Source: Pseudomonas poae
Lineage (GTDB): Bacteria; Pseudomonadota; Gammaproteobacteria; Pseudomonadales; Pseudomonadaceae
Direction of reading: 5' to 3'
Assembly: GCF_001439785.1 (NCBI RefSeq)
Contig: NZ_JYLI01000024.1
Coordinates: 1-64,000 of the forward strand
Length of the DNA stretch: 64,000 bases
Shown here: positions 17,172-24,363 of the stretch, in pieces
Numbering within the stretch: position 1 is the first letter of the stretch
Layout: the number at the start of each line of letters is the position of its first letter
Position numbers and translations under genes: made by a program
Notes under the pieces: generated by a model
The model's input: only the letters and a program-made list of their open reading frames with translations
Told to the model about the DNA's origin: nothing
Database searches by the model: none

Positions 17172-17196
17172 GGCAACATCCTCTAATGTGGCGAGA
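17171..17196 (-). repeat. 26-base repeat in the DUF190 leader (copy 2)
   Basis: Minus strand reads CTCGCCACATTAGAGGATGT, differing from the ppa-end copy at one or two positions. It suggests that an ancestral arrangement had ppa directly followed by this DUF190 gene, or that the leader was copied. Confidence 0.6.
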
Positions 17197-17254
17197 GCGA
17201 CCAACGGTTAGTCGGCTATGCCTCTTCATTTGCGAACTGTTTCTTCGAACTGAA

Positions 17255-17620
17255 TTACAAGGCTTCACTGAGCGGTAACTCGCATAAGAGAAGAACTGCT
17301 CGCACCTTGCGCAACTCGTCAGCGTGGTCGCGCAGGAAGGTGCGCAGCTTGACCTCTGTATCCAGCAATTCCAGACACTGCGGATGACGCATATCACCAA
17401 GCTCCGGGTGATGATGGGAAATGCGATGGCCCGTCAAATAGCCCGCAGAAATCGGTTTGAGCATGACCTGATCAATCTTGGCTTTCTGCGCGACTTTAAG
17501 AAGGTGTTGGGCAAGTGCGGGCGCACTCAGGTGATGCCAGAAATTTGTAACTCGAGCCCGACTAGCGCCAGGGAAATAGAGCTGCAAAGCTGTCAGGCGA
17601 TCTTGGCGATGTTCGGTCAT
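17255..17620 (-). CDS. Divergent DUF190/PII-like protein coupled to clcF
   Basis: 121 residues. Its ATG overlaps the clcF stop (ATGA), so it is translationally coupled to the antiporter. Aligned by eye with the two true DUF190 proteins it has the same order: a first strand (LQLYFPG), helix (LAQHLLKVAQKAKIDQVMLKP), a GYLTGHRISHHH segment in the place of GFGHTGRLHSSHF, and a last strand (RAVLLLCELPL). I therefore read it as a distant member of the same fold. It has a His-rich stretch (HRISHHHPE) that could bind metal. Assignment is tentative. Confidence 0.6.
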   Translation of the reverse strand: MTEHRQDRLTALQLYFPGASRARVTNFWHHLSAPALAQHLLKVAQKAKIDQVMLKPISAGYLTGHRISHHHPELGDMRHPQCLELLDTEVKLRTFLRDHADELRKVRAVLLLCELPLSEAL

Positions 17621-18963
17621 TTCTCTTCCCCAATAAAAGTCACTTTGCGCTCGCTGGCGGATTCACTTTGAGCATGAAATTGCTTGATATCGGAGAGCCG
17701 GATTTCCTTCGGCAGAGGACGGTGATGCTTGCTGTGACCGACGCGCTGGGCGTGATAGATCCCGGTATGCCCGGATACGAGGTAACTTGCGATACAGGCA
17801 ATGGCTGCAAGCGGAGCAATTTCAGGCCCGAAGAGCTCCATGGCCATGACAATGGTTGCCAGTGGCGTATTAGCTGCACCAGCGAAGACAGCGACAAAAC
17901 CGATACCAGCCAGCATGCCGAAGGGAAGATGTAAGAGGGGCGCTAGCGCGTTCCCCAAGGTGGCTCCAATGTAAAACAGCGGAGTGACTTCGCCGCCCTT
18001 GAATCCAGTCCCCAGGGAGACAACGGTGAACAACATCTTTCCAAGCCAGTCCCAAGGAGCCATTGGCATTTGAAAGGATTGGACGATGCTCGGAATCCCC
18101 AGTCCGATGTACTTATCGACATCGGTGTAATGGTTGCTACCAAGCGCCCACACTGCCACTGCGATCAGAAGGCCGCCGGCGAATGGTCGTAATGGCGAAT
18201 AGGAGATAAGTCGTTTAACGAAAGCCCCTAGCTTATGGGTGGTCGTCGCGAATAGCAGGCCAGTGAGGCCGAAGATAATCCCAGCGGCGACCACAGCCAT
18301 GACGCTCCAGAGCTGCACGGGAACCACTTCGCCAATGACGTAATGCGTATGAACCACTCCCCAGGCTTTCCCCACCTGGTCAGCAACGATTGCCGCAACC
18401 ACGCAAGGGAAAAGCGCGTCGTAACGCATGCGTCCGATGGCCAACACTTCAAGTCCGAACAAAGCCCCGGCAAGAGGGGTGCCGAAGACGGACGCAAAGC
18501 CAGCACTGATACCGGCCATGAGAATCACCCGGCGATCTTCGCGGCGTAGCCGAAAGACATGCGTCAATTGATCCGCAAGAGCGCCGCCCATCTGCACCGC
18601 CGTTCCCTCACGTCCCACAGATGCACCGAAGAGGTGGGAAACCACGGTTCCGATTAGCACCATCGGCACCATGCGCAAGGGAATAGTCTTTTTAGGATCG
18701 TGGATCTCATCGATGATCAGGTTGTTTCCGGCATCAACTGGTTTGCCTATCAGGTGATACGCAAGTCCCACGGCAAAGCCAGCAACTGGCAGGAGCCAGA
18801 GCACCCAGGGATGGGCTTCTCGCCACTGGGTGGCATGATCCAAAGAAAGGAGGAATAACGCAGAGGCAGAGCCTGCCAAAAGAGCTACAAGACCAGCAAG
18901 CGCAAGCCATTTCGCAATATAGGGCAGTAAGTCGAGTTGTTCAGGTCGTCGAAATTTAGACAT
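17617..18963 (-). CDS. clcF: CLC-F type fluoride/proton antiporter
   Basis: 448 residues from ATG 18963 (a TTG at 18999 would add 12). CLC fold with about ten or more helices. Features typical of the fluoride-exporting CLC-F branch rather than chloride channels: AGNNLIIDEIH (78-88) in place of the GSGIP anion loop, GREGTAVQMGG (117-127), and GFKGGEVTPLFYIG (320-333) in place of GGIFAP. It exports fluoride in exchange for protons. The gene follows a fluoride riboswitch (19047-19107) with its own promoter and is coupled to the divergent DUF190-like gene downstream. The riboswitch makes the ion assignment strong. Confidence 0.93.
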   Translation of the reverse strand: MSKFRRPEQLDLLPYIAKWLALAGLVALLAGSASALFLLSLDHATQWREAHPWVLWLLPVAGFAVGLAYHLIGKPVDAGNNLIIDEIHDPKKTIPLRMVPMVLIGTVVSHLFGASVGREGTAVQMGGALADQLTHVFRLRREDRRVILMAGISAGFASVFGTPLAGALFGLEVLAIGRMRYDALFPCVVAAIVADQVGKAWGVVHTHYVIGEVVPVQLWSVMAVVAAGIIFGLTGLLFATTTHKLGAFVKRLISYSPLRPFAGGLLIAVAVWALGSNHYTDVDKYIGLGIPSIVQSFQMPMAPWDWLGKMLFTVVSLGTGFKGGEVTPLFYIGATLGNALAPLLHLPFGMLAGIGFVAVFAGAANTPLATIVMAMELFGPEIAPLAAIACIASYLVSGHTGIYHAQRVGHSKHHRPLPKEIRLSDIKQFHAQSESASERKVTFIGEEK

Positions 18964-19022
18964 TTGGCCAGCCACAAAAATGTAAGTGGGCCTGACCAAA
19001 AAGGGGATTCTGGGCGCGAACG

Positions 19023-19054
19023 CCTACAGACCTGGTTGATCAGGTTTCTGTAGG
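19023..19054 (-). promoter_or_regulatory. Expression-platform hairpin of the fluoride riboswitch
   Basis: On the minus strand CCTACAGA pairs with TCTGTAGG around an inner ACCTG/CAGGT stem, making a long hairpin directly 3' of the aptamer. Its left arm overlaps the aptamer's last bases (CCTACAGA), so ligand binding and this hairpin should compete. A run of Ts (CCCTTTTTGG) follows about 15 bases later, so transcription termination is possible but not clear-cut. Confidence 0.65.
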
Positions 19055-19107
19055 CATCATCAGCTGCTACGGGCACAGCGGTTGGTTAATGGAGGAATGC
19101 CATCTCC
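19047..19107 (-). ncRNA. Fluoride riboswitch (crcB motif) aptamer
   Basis: On the minus strand the leader of clcF begins GGAGATGGCATTCCTCC, continues ATTAACCAACCGCTG and ends GCTGATGATGCCTACAGA. This is nearly identical to the described Pseudomonas syringae fluoride aptamer as I recall it, with only one or two differences in the middle. The GGAGATGG/CCTCC stem and the GATGATGCC conserved core that forms the pseudoknot are intact. It should turn on clcF and downstream genes when fluoride rises. This is the strongest functional evidence for the cluster. Confidence 0.95.
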
Positions 19108-19116
19108 AATGAGCCG

Positions 19117-19145
19117 ATCTTAGCGAGCTCTGTCCAAAATGTAAA
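19117..19145 (-). promoter_or_regulatory. Sigma70-type promoter of the riboswitch/clcF transcript
   Basis: Minus strand: -35 TTTACA (19140-19145), 17-base spacer, -10 TAAGAT (19117-19122). The predicted start falls near 19109, two bases before the aptamer's first stem, exactly where a riboswitch transcript should begin. Confidence 0.7.
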
Positions 19146-19211
19146 ATCGTGTTTCGGAGCACGAGGCAAGCGTAGGCGTCTTCGAGTCACCGCTTATGAA
19201 AGCAGGCCAGA

Positions 19212-19535
19212 CTAGGTGACTTCTGTTCCGGCGAAGCCCATCTCAACTGGGGTTTTTATGTAAAATAACGAGATATCTTCAAGCTCCAATCGCTTGAATA
19301 ACTGCACAGATTCGTCCTCGGTAATGGCCATACGAATTTCGGTAGGCTGATCCGCTAGTTCAAAAAAATGCGAGGAATGCAGCCGGCCGGTATGCCCAAA
19401 GCCTTCGATACCTGTGGACAGAGTCGCACCCCGCAGTCCCATTTCTTTCGCCAAATCAACGATCCAGTCGCCGAGCATCTTTCCCTGATAGCGACGATTC
19501 TGTTGAGTAAAGAAAGTGACCAGAAAACCTTTCAT
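19212..19535 (-). CDS. DUF190 (PII-like fold) protein upstream of the fluoride riboswitch
   Basis: 107 residues, start with GGAGAGG before the ATG. GFLVTFFTQQNRRYQGKMLGDW, then LRGATLSTGIEGFGHTGRLHSSHFFELADQP and ISLFYIKTPVEMG give a clear DUF190 match. It is a paralog of the protein at 16848. In many genomes DUF190 directly follows crcB; here the upstream sequence is instead an IS21-type end, so a crcB partner may have been lost. It lies upstream of the riboswitch promoter and so has separate transcription, with no second aptamer in front of it. Confidence 0.85.
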   Translation of the reverse strand: MKGFLVTFFTQQNRRYQGKMLGDWIVDLAKEMGLRGATLSTGIEGFGHTGRLHSSHFFELADQPTEIRMAITEDESVQLFKRLELEDISLFYIKTPVEMGFAGTEVT

Positions 19536-19624
19536 GTTCCTCTCCTAAGCGCGTGCTGATTATTTGATAGGACAGAAGCCCGGCAGCCGTCATTGCCACC
19601 CGGGCAGGATTCACACTGGCATCA

Positions 19625-19690
19625 TGCGCACTGGTCAAGTCGGATGCAAACGACTGGTCAAGTCGAATGCAAATGGCTGGTCAAGTTCAT
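19625..19690. repeat. IS21-type end repeats at the right edge of the island
   Basis: Three copies of a unit like CTGGTCAAGTCGAATGCAAA. They match the repeats after istB (1459-1522) in motif and in orientation. They run straight into the truncated ISL3 transposase, so an IS21 insertion or a recombination event cut that gene. Confidence 0.6.
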
Positions 19691-20297
19691 GCAATTGCCC
19701 ATCCGGCCCCAGCTCTTCGAAAAAGGGCCGAACCGCCGCCCGGCTGCGGCCTTCGCCGATCCATAGCACTCGTCGTGTATCGGCATCCAACACCACACTG
19801 GCGTAGCGATGCCCTTTGAACAGCGCGAATTCATCCATCACCAGGCGTCGTGGTTGCGCCTTCGGCAGCGTGGCCAACGCCGCCTGTAAGGCTCGACGCT
19901 CCAGCAACCGAACGGTATCCCAATGCAGCCCAAACATCTGGGCCACGTGCAGGGTGGGAAGTCGCTCGCAGGCTTGAATGACCGCATCGGCCAAGCGACG
20001 CGTCATGCGGGCATAGCGATCCAGCCAACTAACGGCCTCCATGCGTTTGCCGCAGTCGCGGCAACCAACACGCCTGAGCAAAACGCTGAGGCGCACCGCA
20101 CGACCGAGAATGGGTAAATCACGAATCATTCGTTCGCAATACTCATGAGTGGTTGAACAGGGTTTTTGGCACCCTCCACAGGAAGGGAAGCGGGTGGCGT
20201 GGGGTGTGAGATCGATCTGGAGACCGTCACCATCAGGCTTGATGTTGACGACAGAAAAGCCCTCCCAAAAAGGAAGGAAAGTATTAATATCGCGCAT
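19690..20297 (-). pseudogene. ISL3-family transposase, C-terminally truncated
   Basis: About 200 residues remain of roughly 400. The N-terminal zinc-finger part (CGGCQKPCSTTHEY and CRDCGKR) and the first catalytic segment (RRLVMDEFALFKGHRYASVVLD, including the first Asp) are intact. After EELGPDG the frame runs into IS21-type end repeats and stops at 19635 with about 25 foreign residues, so the later catalytic residues are missing and the protein cannot work. Start chosen at ATG 20297. Confidence 0.85.
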
Positions 20298-20372
20298 AAG
20301 AACGCCGGTTTGGTAGATGTGTTTGCTCGCACGAACATCATCAATCAAATCGGCGTTCTTGTTTCTGTGTTT

Positions 20373-20394
20373 CCCGGGATTCCGTGAAGAACCT
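20373..20394. mobile_element. Left terminal repeat of the ISL3-family element
   Basis: Reading on the minus strand GGTTCTTCACGGAATCCCGG, of the GG-CTTC-CGGAATCCC type found at ISL3-family ends. It lies about 80 bases before the transposase start. The opposite end is missing. Confidence 0.55.
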
Positions 20395-20519
20395 TTTTTT
20401 TGCCTGCGCAATAACGCTGCTATAAAGGCCGAGTGATCACGAAACTAATCTTCACTGGCTCAGGTCATTAACCCAACGAGTGTCCAGCCCCCCTGGACGC
20501 CGCTTTCGAAGATCTTGCC

Positions 20520-21761
20520 GTGGCCCGACACTCCGACCTGCGCACCAACCTGTCCCTGGACAGCCTGAACTTCTTCCTGGCGGATGTGCGTGACGGCCTC
20601 GGGCCGTACCTGGCCATCTACCTGCTCGCCGTGCATAAATGGGACCCGGCCAGTATTGGCGTGGTGATGACCCTGGCGGGCATCGCCGGGCTGATGACAC
20701 AGGGGCCGGCGGGCGCGCTGCTCGATCGAACCCGCAGCAAGCGCGCAGTCATCGCCATTGCCGCGATCCTTGTGACAGCCAGTTGCCTGATACTGCCGTT
20801 CGTCAGCAACTTCAGCCTGGTGGCGCTCACCCAGGCCGCCAGCGCCGTGGCGGCGTCCGTATTTGCCCCGGCGATTTCAGCGATTTCCCTGGGCATTACC
20901 GGGCCCAAGGCCTTTACCAGGCGTACCGGGCGCAACGAAACCTTCAACCATGCCGGAAATGCCGTAGCCGCGCTGTTGGCCGGAGGCCTGGCTTACCTGT
21001 TCGGTCCGGTCGTGGTGTTTTACCTGATGGCCTTCATGGCGGTCGCCAGTCTTGTGGCCGTCAGCTGCGTTCCTGCCGCGGCTATTGACCACGACGTCGC
21101 ACGCGGCTTCGACCCTGCCCATCACACCGACGACGAACAACCCTCCGGCGTGAAGGTATTGCTGTCCAACCGCCCGCTGCTGCTGTTCGCCATTTGCTGC
21201 GCCCTGTTCCACCTGGCCAATGCAGCCATGCTGCCGCTGGTCAGCCAGAAGCTCTCGCAGATCAACCTGCAGATGGCTACGCCGCTGACTTCGGCCTGCA
21301 TCGTCGCTGCGCAATTGGTGATGGTGCCGGTGGCCTGGCTGGTGGGCGCCAAGGCGGATGTATGGGGACGCAAACCGTTGCTGCTGGCCGGTTTCATTAT
21401 TCTGCCGCTGCGCGGCGTGCTCTATACCCTCTCCGGCGACCCGTACTGGCTGGTGACCGTGCAATTGCTGGACGGCATTGGCGCAGGCATTTTCGGCGCG
21501 CTGTTCCCGGTGATCGTCAAGGACCTGACCCAGGGGACCGGGCGCTTCAATGTCAGCCTGGGTGCGATCTCGACGGTGTTTGGTCTGGGGGCGGCGCTCA
21601 GCAGCAGCCTGGCCGGTTTCGTGGTGCAGCAGGCGGGCTACAACGCCGCCTTCCTGACCCTGGCCGGCGTCGCCGCCGTGGCGCTGGCGCTGGTGTGGCT
21701 GGCCGTGCCGGAGACGTTGGCAAAAAAACCGACGTTTGCGGGGGCTGCGACGGTCGCTTGA
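20520..21761 (+). CDS. MFS transporter
   Basis: 413 residues, about 12 helices. The MFS loop motif is seen as GPAGALLDRTRSKRA (about 62-76) and again in the second half as KADVWGRKP. Composition returns to high GC, so this is the first core-like gene right of the island. The start is uncertain: GTG at 20520 is used here, but the open frame extends back to about 20472 without a good start, and the ISL3 end sits only 125 bases upstream, so the native promoter may have been displaced. Substrate unknown. Confidence 0.82.
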   Translation: MARHSDLRTNLSLDSLNFFLADVRDGLGPYLAIYLLAVHKWDPASIGVVMTLAGIAGLMTQGPAGALLDRTRSKRAVIAIAAILVTASCLILPFVSNFSLVALTQAASAVAASVFAPAISAISLGITGPKAFTRRTGRNETFNHAGNAVAALLAGGLAYLFGPVVVFYLMAFMAVASLVAVSCVPAAAIDHDVARGFDPAHHTDDEQPSGVKVLLSNRPLLLFAICCALFHLANAAMLPLVSQKLSQINLQMATPLTSACIVAAQLVMVPVAWLVGAKADVWGRKPLLLAGFIILPLRGVLYTLSGDPYWLVTVQLLDGIGAGIFGALFPVIVKDLTQGTGRFNVSLGAISTVFGLGAALSSSLAGFVVQQAGYNAAFLTLAGVAAVALALVWLAVPETLAKKPTFAGAATVA

Positions 21762-21807
21762 ACGTTACTGGAAGGTGGGGAAAGCCGGGCAGCGCTCACC
21801 CGCTGAC

Positions 21808-22011
21808 TTATTCTGCGGTGCTTGCGAGGAATTCGCCGGCTTTGCGCACAAGCTTCCTCCACTCTCTCCCATCGATGAGGCCGTTGCTCTCCATATCATC
21901 GGCCGTCCTCAGCAATTTGAAATATTTGTCCTCAATATTCTGTTCGTTTACAACTTGGGAGTAGATCTGCGCCCAGGTTTTTACCGCAGAGCGCCGCAGT
22001 GATCGTTGCAT
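21808..22011 (-). CDS. Small hypothetical protein
   Basis: 67 residues, mainly helical and charged (NIEDKYFKLLRTADDMESNGLIDGREWRKLVRKAG). Composition looks like real coding sequence. It overlaps the 3' end of the broken lipoprotein gene by 31 bases, so the two may have formed an operon. Family not recognised. Confidence 0.5.
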   Translation of the reverse strand: MQRSLRRSAVKTWAQIYSQVVNEQNIEDKYFKLLRTADDMESNGLIDGREWRKLVRKAGEFLASTAE

Positions 22012-22340
22012 TTTTGCACCTGATAATGTCCGCGGACATAGAGCGCCAATCTGCGAAAATCGTTCAGCGGTACTGCTACCGAGCCGACGAACGGTGGCAC
22101 CAGGCCATTATCGATGCTGATACGAAACTGACTTTCAGCGCCGGGCTTGAGGTTCGCGCTGATGGTTTTGATCGCTGCCCCAGCACAAAGATCGGACTCC
22201 GCAGGACCCGTCCAAAGGTTAACGGGGCCAGGCTCAACAAAGAAACTTGGGTGGTGTCGCACAACCCGCCAGCATCGCCACCGCTACCGCCGATAGCTGG
22301 GGTGATCGCCGGCGTAGTAGCTTTGTGCCTCTGTAGATGG
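21981..22340 (-). pseudogene. Lipoprotein gene broken by a frameshift
   Basis: One minus frame has a lipoprotein signal, LSAVAVAMLAGCATPPKF (lipobox cysteine at 22261-22263), and stops soon after. Another frame, overlapping there, continues with a coherent 80-residue domain: VEPGPVNLWTGPAESDLC through NDFRRLALYVRGHYQVQKC. The two halves join if one base is added or lost around 22240-22255. It is therefore a frameshifted gene or a sequencing error. The exact 5' start is not clear. Confidence 0.5.
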
Positions 22341-22527
22341 CCGAGTCGTGCAGGCGCGCCTTTTCCAAACGAACTTCTTGGCGAGTTCCGAGCTTATTTC
22401 TATGGCGTATGGATGCCAACGCGTTGCCTAGACTACTTTCAGGAACGGGATGCAACGGCTGTTAAGTACTTGCCAGCACTCCTTGAGAAGTTTTAGGACC
22501 GATATCGGCGTGACGATATCGGTTTGC

Positions 22528-22557
22528 GGAGCCCAGCCCAGTGCCGGGCTTTTTGAT
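22528..22557 (+). terminator. Weak terminator-like hairpin
   Basis: AGCCC...GGGCT followed by TTTTTG. The stem is short and imperfect, and there is no certain gene just upstream on this strand. Confidence 0.3.
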
Positions 22558-22618
22558 TCAAGTAGCATCTCAACATGCCGATGCCCTGATACTGCATTAC
22601 GCAGTGCATGGAGGCTTT

Positions 22619-22750
22619 ATGAAGAAATTCGCTGTGATTAGCCTGGTAGCCCTGATTTCGATTGCTTCCTTTTCCGCCTCGGCATGCCCCAAAGGCACTC
22701 ATCCTACAGGTGGAACAGGGTCGCACCATAAGGGCGGAACCTGCTCTTGA
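22619..22750 (+). CDS. Small exported peptide (43 residues)
   Basis: ATG at 22619 after GGAGG. Residues 1-22 are a Sec signal (MKKFAVISLVALISIASFSASA). The mature part, about 21 residues, begins CPKGTHPTGG and ends KGGTCS: two cysteines, Gly/His/Lys-rich, soluble. I recall similar short peptides in other pseudomonads but know no function. A good terminator follows directly, so this is a complete single-gene unit. Confidence 0.75.
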   Translation: MKKFAVISLVALISIASFSASACPKGTHPTGGTGSHHKGGTCS

Positions 22751-22753
22751 TTG

Positions 22754-22782
22754 AAAGCCCGGACCAGCGCCGGGCTTTTTGT
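22754..22782 (+). terminator. Rho-independent terminator after the exported peptide gene
   Basis: AAAGCCCGG and CCGGGCTTT form a nine-pair stem with a short loop, ending in TTTTTGTTT. Strong intrinsic terminator; since the stem has As on the left, it can also serve the minus-strand glycine-rich gene that ends at 22829. Confidence 0.85.
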
Positions 22783-22828
22783 TTCCGCTCTGACGAGCTA
22801 TCGGGCCACGAGTCCTGGTGAAGGCATT

Positions 22829-23254
22829 TTATCCGTCACCACCATCACCGCCGTTCCCGCCATTTCCTCCATCGCCTCCTGCTCCGCCATCGCCGCCATT
22901 ACCACCTGAAGAACCGCCGCTTCCAGCTCCACCGTTTCCACCATCTCCGCCAGATGCACCTGCGCCACCCGCTCCGCCGGCGCCACCGTTTCCACCTGGA
23001 CCGCCGTTTACTCCGGCACCTCCGTCACCTCCGCGTCCTCCATTTTGCCCAGGGCTGCCTGCGGCACCCGCGCCACCATTCTGACCGGGCCCTCCATTTG
23101 CACCGGCGCTGGCGCTGTCCAGGCTTGCCTCAAGGCAACTGTAGATGTTCTGGTTACAACTGATTTGTTTCGACGGCAGCCAACTTGCCGACGCAGAACC
23201 TGCGCTCAGCACTCCTACAAAAAATATAGAGGAAACAACAAAGAGTTTGCGCAT
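22829..23254 (-). CDS. Exported Gly-X-X repeat protein 1
   Basis: Start at 23254 (GAGGTGG before the ATG), 141 residues. Sec signal MRKLFVVSSIFFVGVLSAGSASA, a short N-terminal segment with two cysteines (SCNQNIYSC), then about 30 consecutive triplets with Gly at every third place: GAN GGP GQN GGA GAA GSP and so on to the C-terminus. Such strict periodicity suggests a polyproline-II helix bundle as in snow flea antifreeze protein and PGRS domains. First of three neighbouring genes with the same architecture. Function unknown. Confidence 0.78.
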   Translation of the reverse strand: MRKLFVVSSIFFVGVLSAGSASASWLPSKQISCNQNIYSCLEASLDSASAGANGGPGQNGGAGAAGSPGQNGGRGGDGGAGVNGGPGGNGGAGGAGGAGASGGDGGNGGAGSGGSSGGNGGDGGAGGDGGNGGNGGDGGDG

Positions 23255-23327
23255 AACACCACCTCTTTCAATCACAAATAAGTTGGAAGAGAGTCGATCC
23301 TCCCTTCCAACTATTTATTGCGAGTAG

Positions 23328-23699
23328 TTAGGTGCTTGATTTTTTATCAGGCGGATCGCTTGGAACCCGTGCACCATCAGCGCCCGGGGCACCGTCGGCA
23401 CCAGGTGTACCGCCAGGGCCAGCCGCCCCACCCTTGCCGCCAGAGCCTCCCTTGCCGGGTTGGGACCCACTGCCTCCAGCACCACCGGCTCCACCGGCGC
23501 CACCATTTCCGCCTTTGCCACCGTGCCCACCTTTGGCGGCGGAACTTGAATTCCCATTAATGGGCGTATCACTGGCAGCAACAGTCGTCGCTGAGTGAGG
23601 CATTTTGATGGTCGAGGCTTCAAAAGCCGCTGCGGCATTCGAATATGCCAGTAGAACAGCGCACAAGCTACACAGTGGAAAGATGATCAACTTCTTCAT
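23328..23699 (-). CDS. Exported Gly-X-X repeat protein 2
   Basis: 123 residues: Sec signal (MKKLIIFPLCSLCAVLLAYSNAAAA), a 30-residue spacer, then about 19 triplets with Gly in a fixed position (GHG GKG GNG GAG ...), the last part collagen-like (GTPGADGAPGADGA), and a charged C-terminus ending DPPDKKSST. Unlike its neighbours it has several lysines in the repeats. The periodicity breaks once, at SGSQPG. Function unknown. Confidence 0.78.
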   Translation of the reverse strand: MKKLIIFPLCSLCAVLLAYSNAAAAFEASTIKMPHSATTVAASDTPINGNSSSAAKGGHGGKGGNGGAGGAGGAGGSGSQPGKGGSGGKGGAAGPGGTPGADGAPGADGARVPSDPPDKKSST

Positions 23700-23730
23700 G
23701 GGATAATCCTCAAAGATTAAAGATCAGGTT

Positions 23731-24111
23731 TCAATCGCCACCGCCGCCGCCATCGCCACCTCCACCCCCATTTCCTCCATCACCACCGCTTCCACCTACC
23801 CCCCCGCCGTTTCCATTCCCGTTGCCGGTACCGTTGCCATTACCGCTGCCGTTACCGTTGCCGCTGCCGTTACCATCACTACCGCCAGCACCACCGGCTC
23901 CGCCCGCCCCGCCCTGGCCGCCGTTACTTCCTCCAGCGCCACCATTACCACCCGATCCACCATTCCCCGCTAGTTGCAGTAGCGGTGGTGAACCAGTGAT
24001 TACGTGAGTATTGGCTTCTTGGGCAATAGGGGTTTTGATTTGAGAAGCATAAACTGATGAGCACGCTGCGAACGCTACGCTTATAGCAATTACGCCGGTT
24101 ACAATTTTCAT
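23731..24111 (-). CDS. Exported Gly-rich repeat protein 3
   Basis: 126 residues: signal peptide of about 22 residues (MKIVTGVIAISVAFAACSSVYA), a 25-residue spacer, then a Gly-rich tail to the end. The tail begins with period-three Gly, moves through repeated GNGNGS/GNGNGT hexads and ends GGDGGNGG...GGGGD. The hexad section has clear recent DNA repeats (about 23820-23875), so length may vary between strains. Probably promoted from upstream of 24111 with the two genes after it in the same direction. Confidence 0.78.
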   Translation of the reverse strand: MKIVTGVIAISVAFAACSSVYASQIKTPIAQEANTHVITGSPPLLQLAGNGGSGGNGGAGGSNGGQGGAGGAGGAGGSDGNGSGNGNGSGNGNGTGNGNGNGGGVGGSGGDGGNGGGGGDGGGGGD

Positions 24112-24363
24112 TGTTGCTCTCCTATTAGACGGGCCAAAACACTGCCCGGATAATTTAATATCGCAACGCCACTATTCGGCATTATTGCGACAGGGGCTAG
24201 GTGGCCCATATTTCAAGCTAGCGAAGAAATATTTTGTTGCAATGGCAAATCCTGTCTCTTTGCTGAACAAAAATATATTTTTTTGAATTGATTTTTGATG
24301 TTCTGTGCCTATTTTTCTATGCATCCAGACGCTTGCCCATCCATAATATGCATTTATGCATAA
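24112..24363. other. AT-rich intergenic leader of the glycine-rich cluster
   Basis: About 250 bases of markedly low GC (for example AAAAATATATTTTTTTGAATTG near 24270). It probably holds the promoter for the glycine-rich genes. A minus-strand frame spans it (24172-24534) but has no support. Confidence 0.4.

Noticed and set aside
17617..18963. Chloride channel as function
   Set aside because: Anion-loop motifs are of the CLC-F type and a fluoride riboswitch stands directly upstream.
22818..23598. Proline-rich frames on the plus strand opposite the Gly-rich genes
   Set aside because: Complement of Gly codons gives Pro codons; the minus frames have signal peptides and ribosome-binding sites, these do not.
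23731..24111. CRISPR-like array from the regular short repeats
   Set aside because: Repeats are in-frame Gly/Asn codons of a coding gene, with no spacers of constant length and no cas genes.
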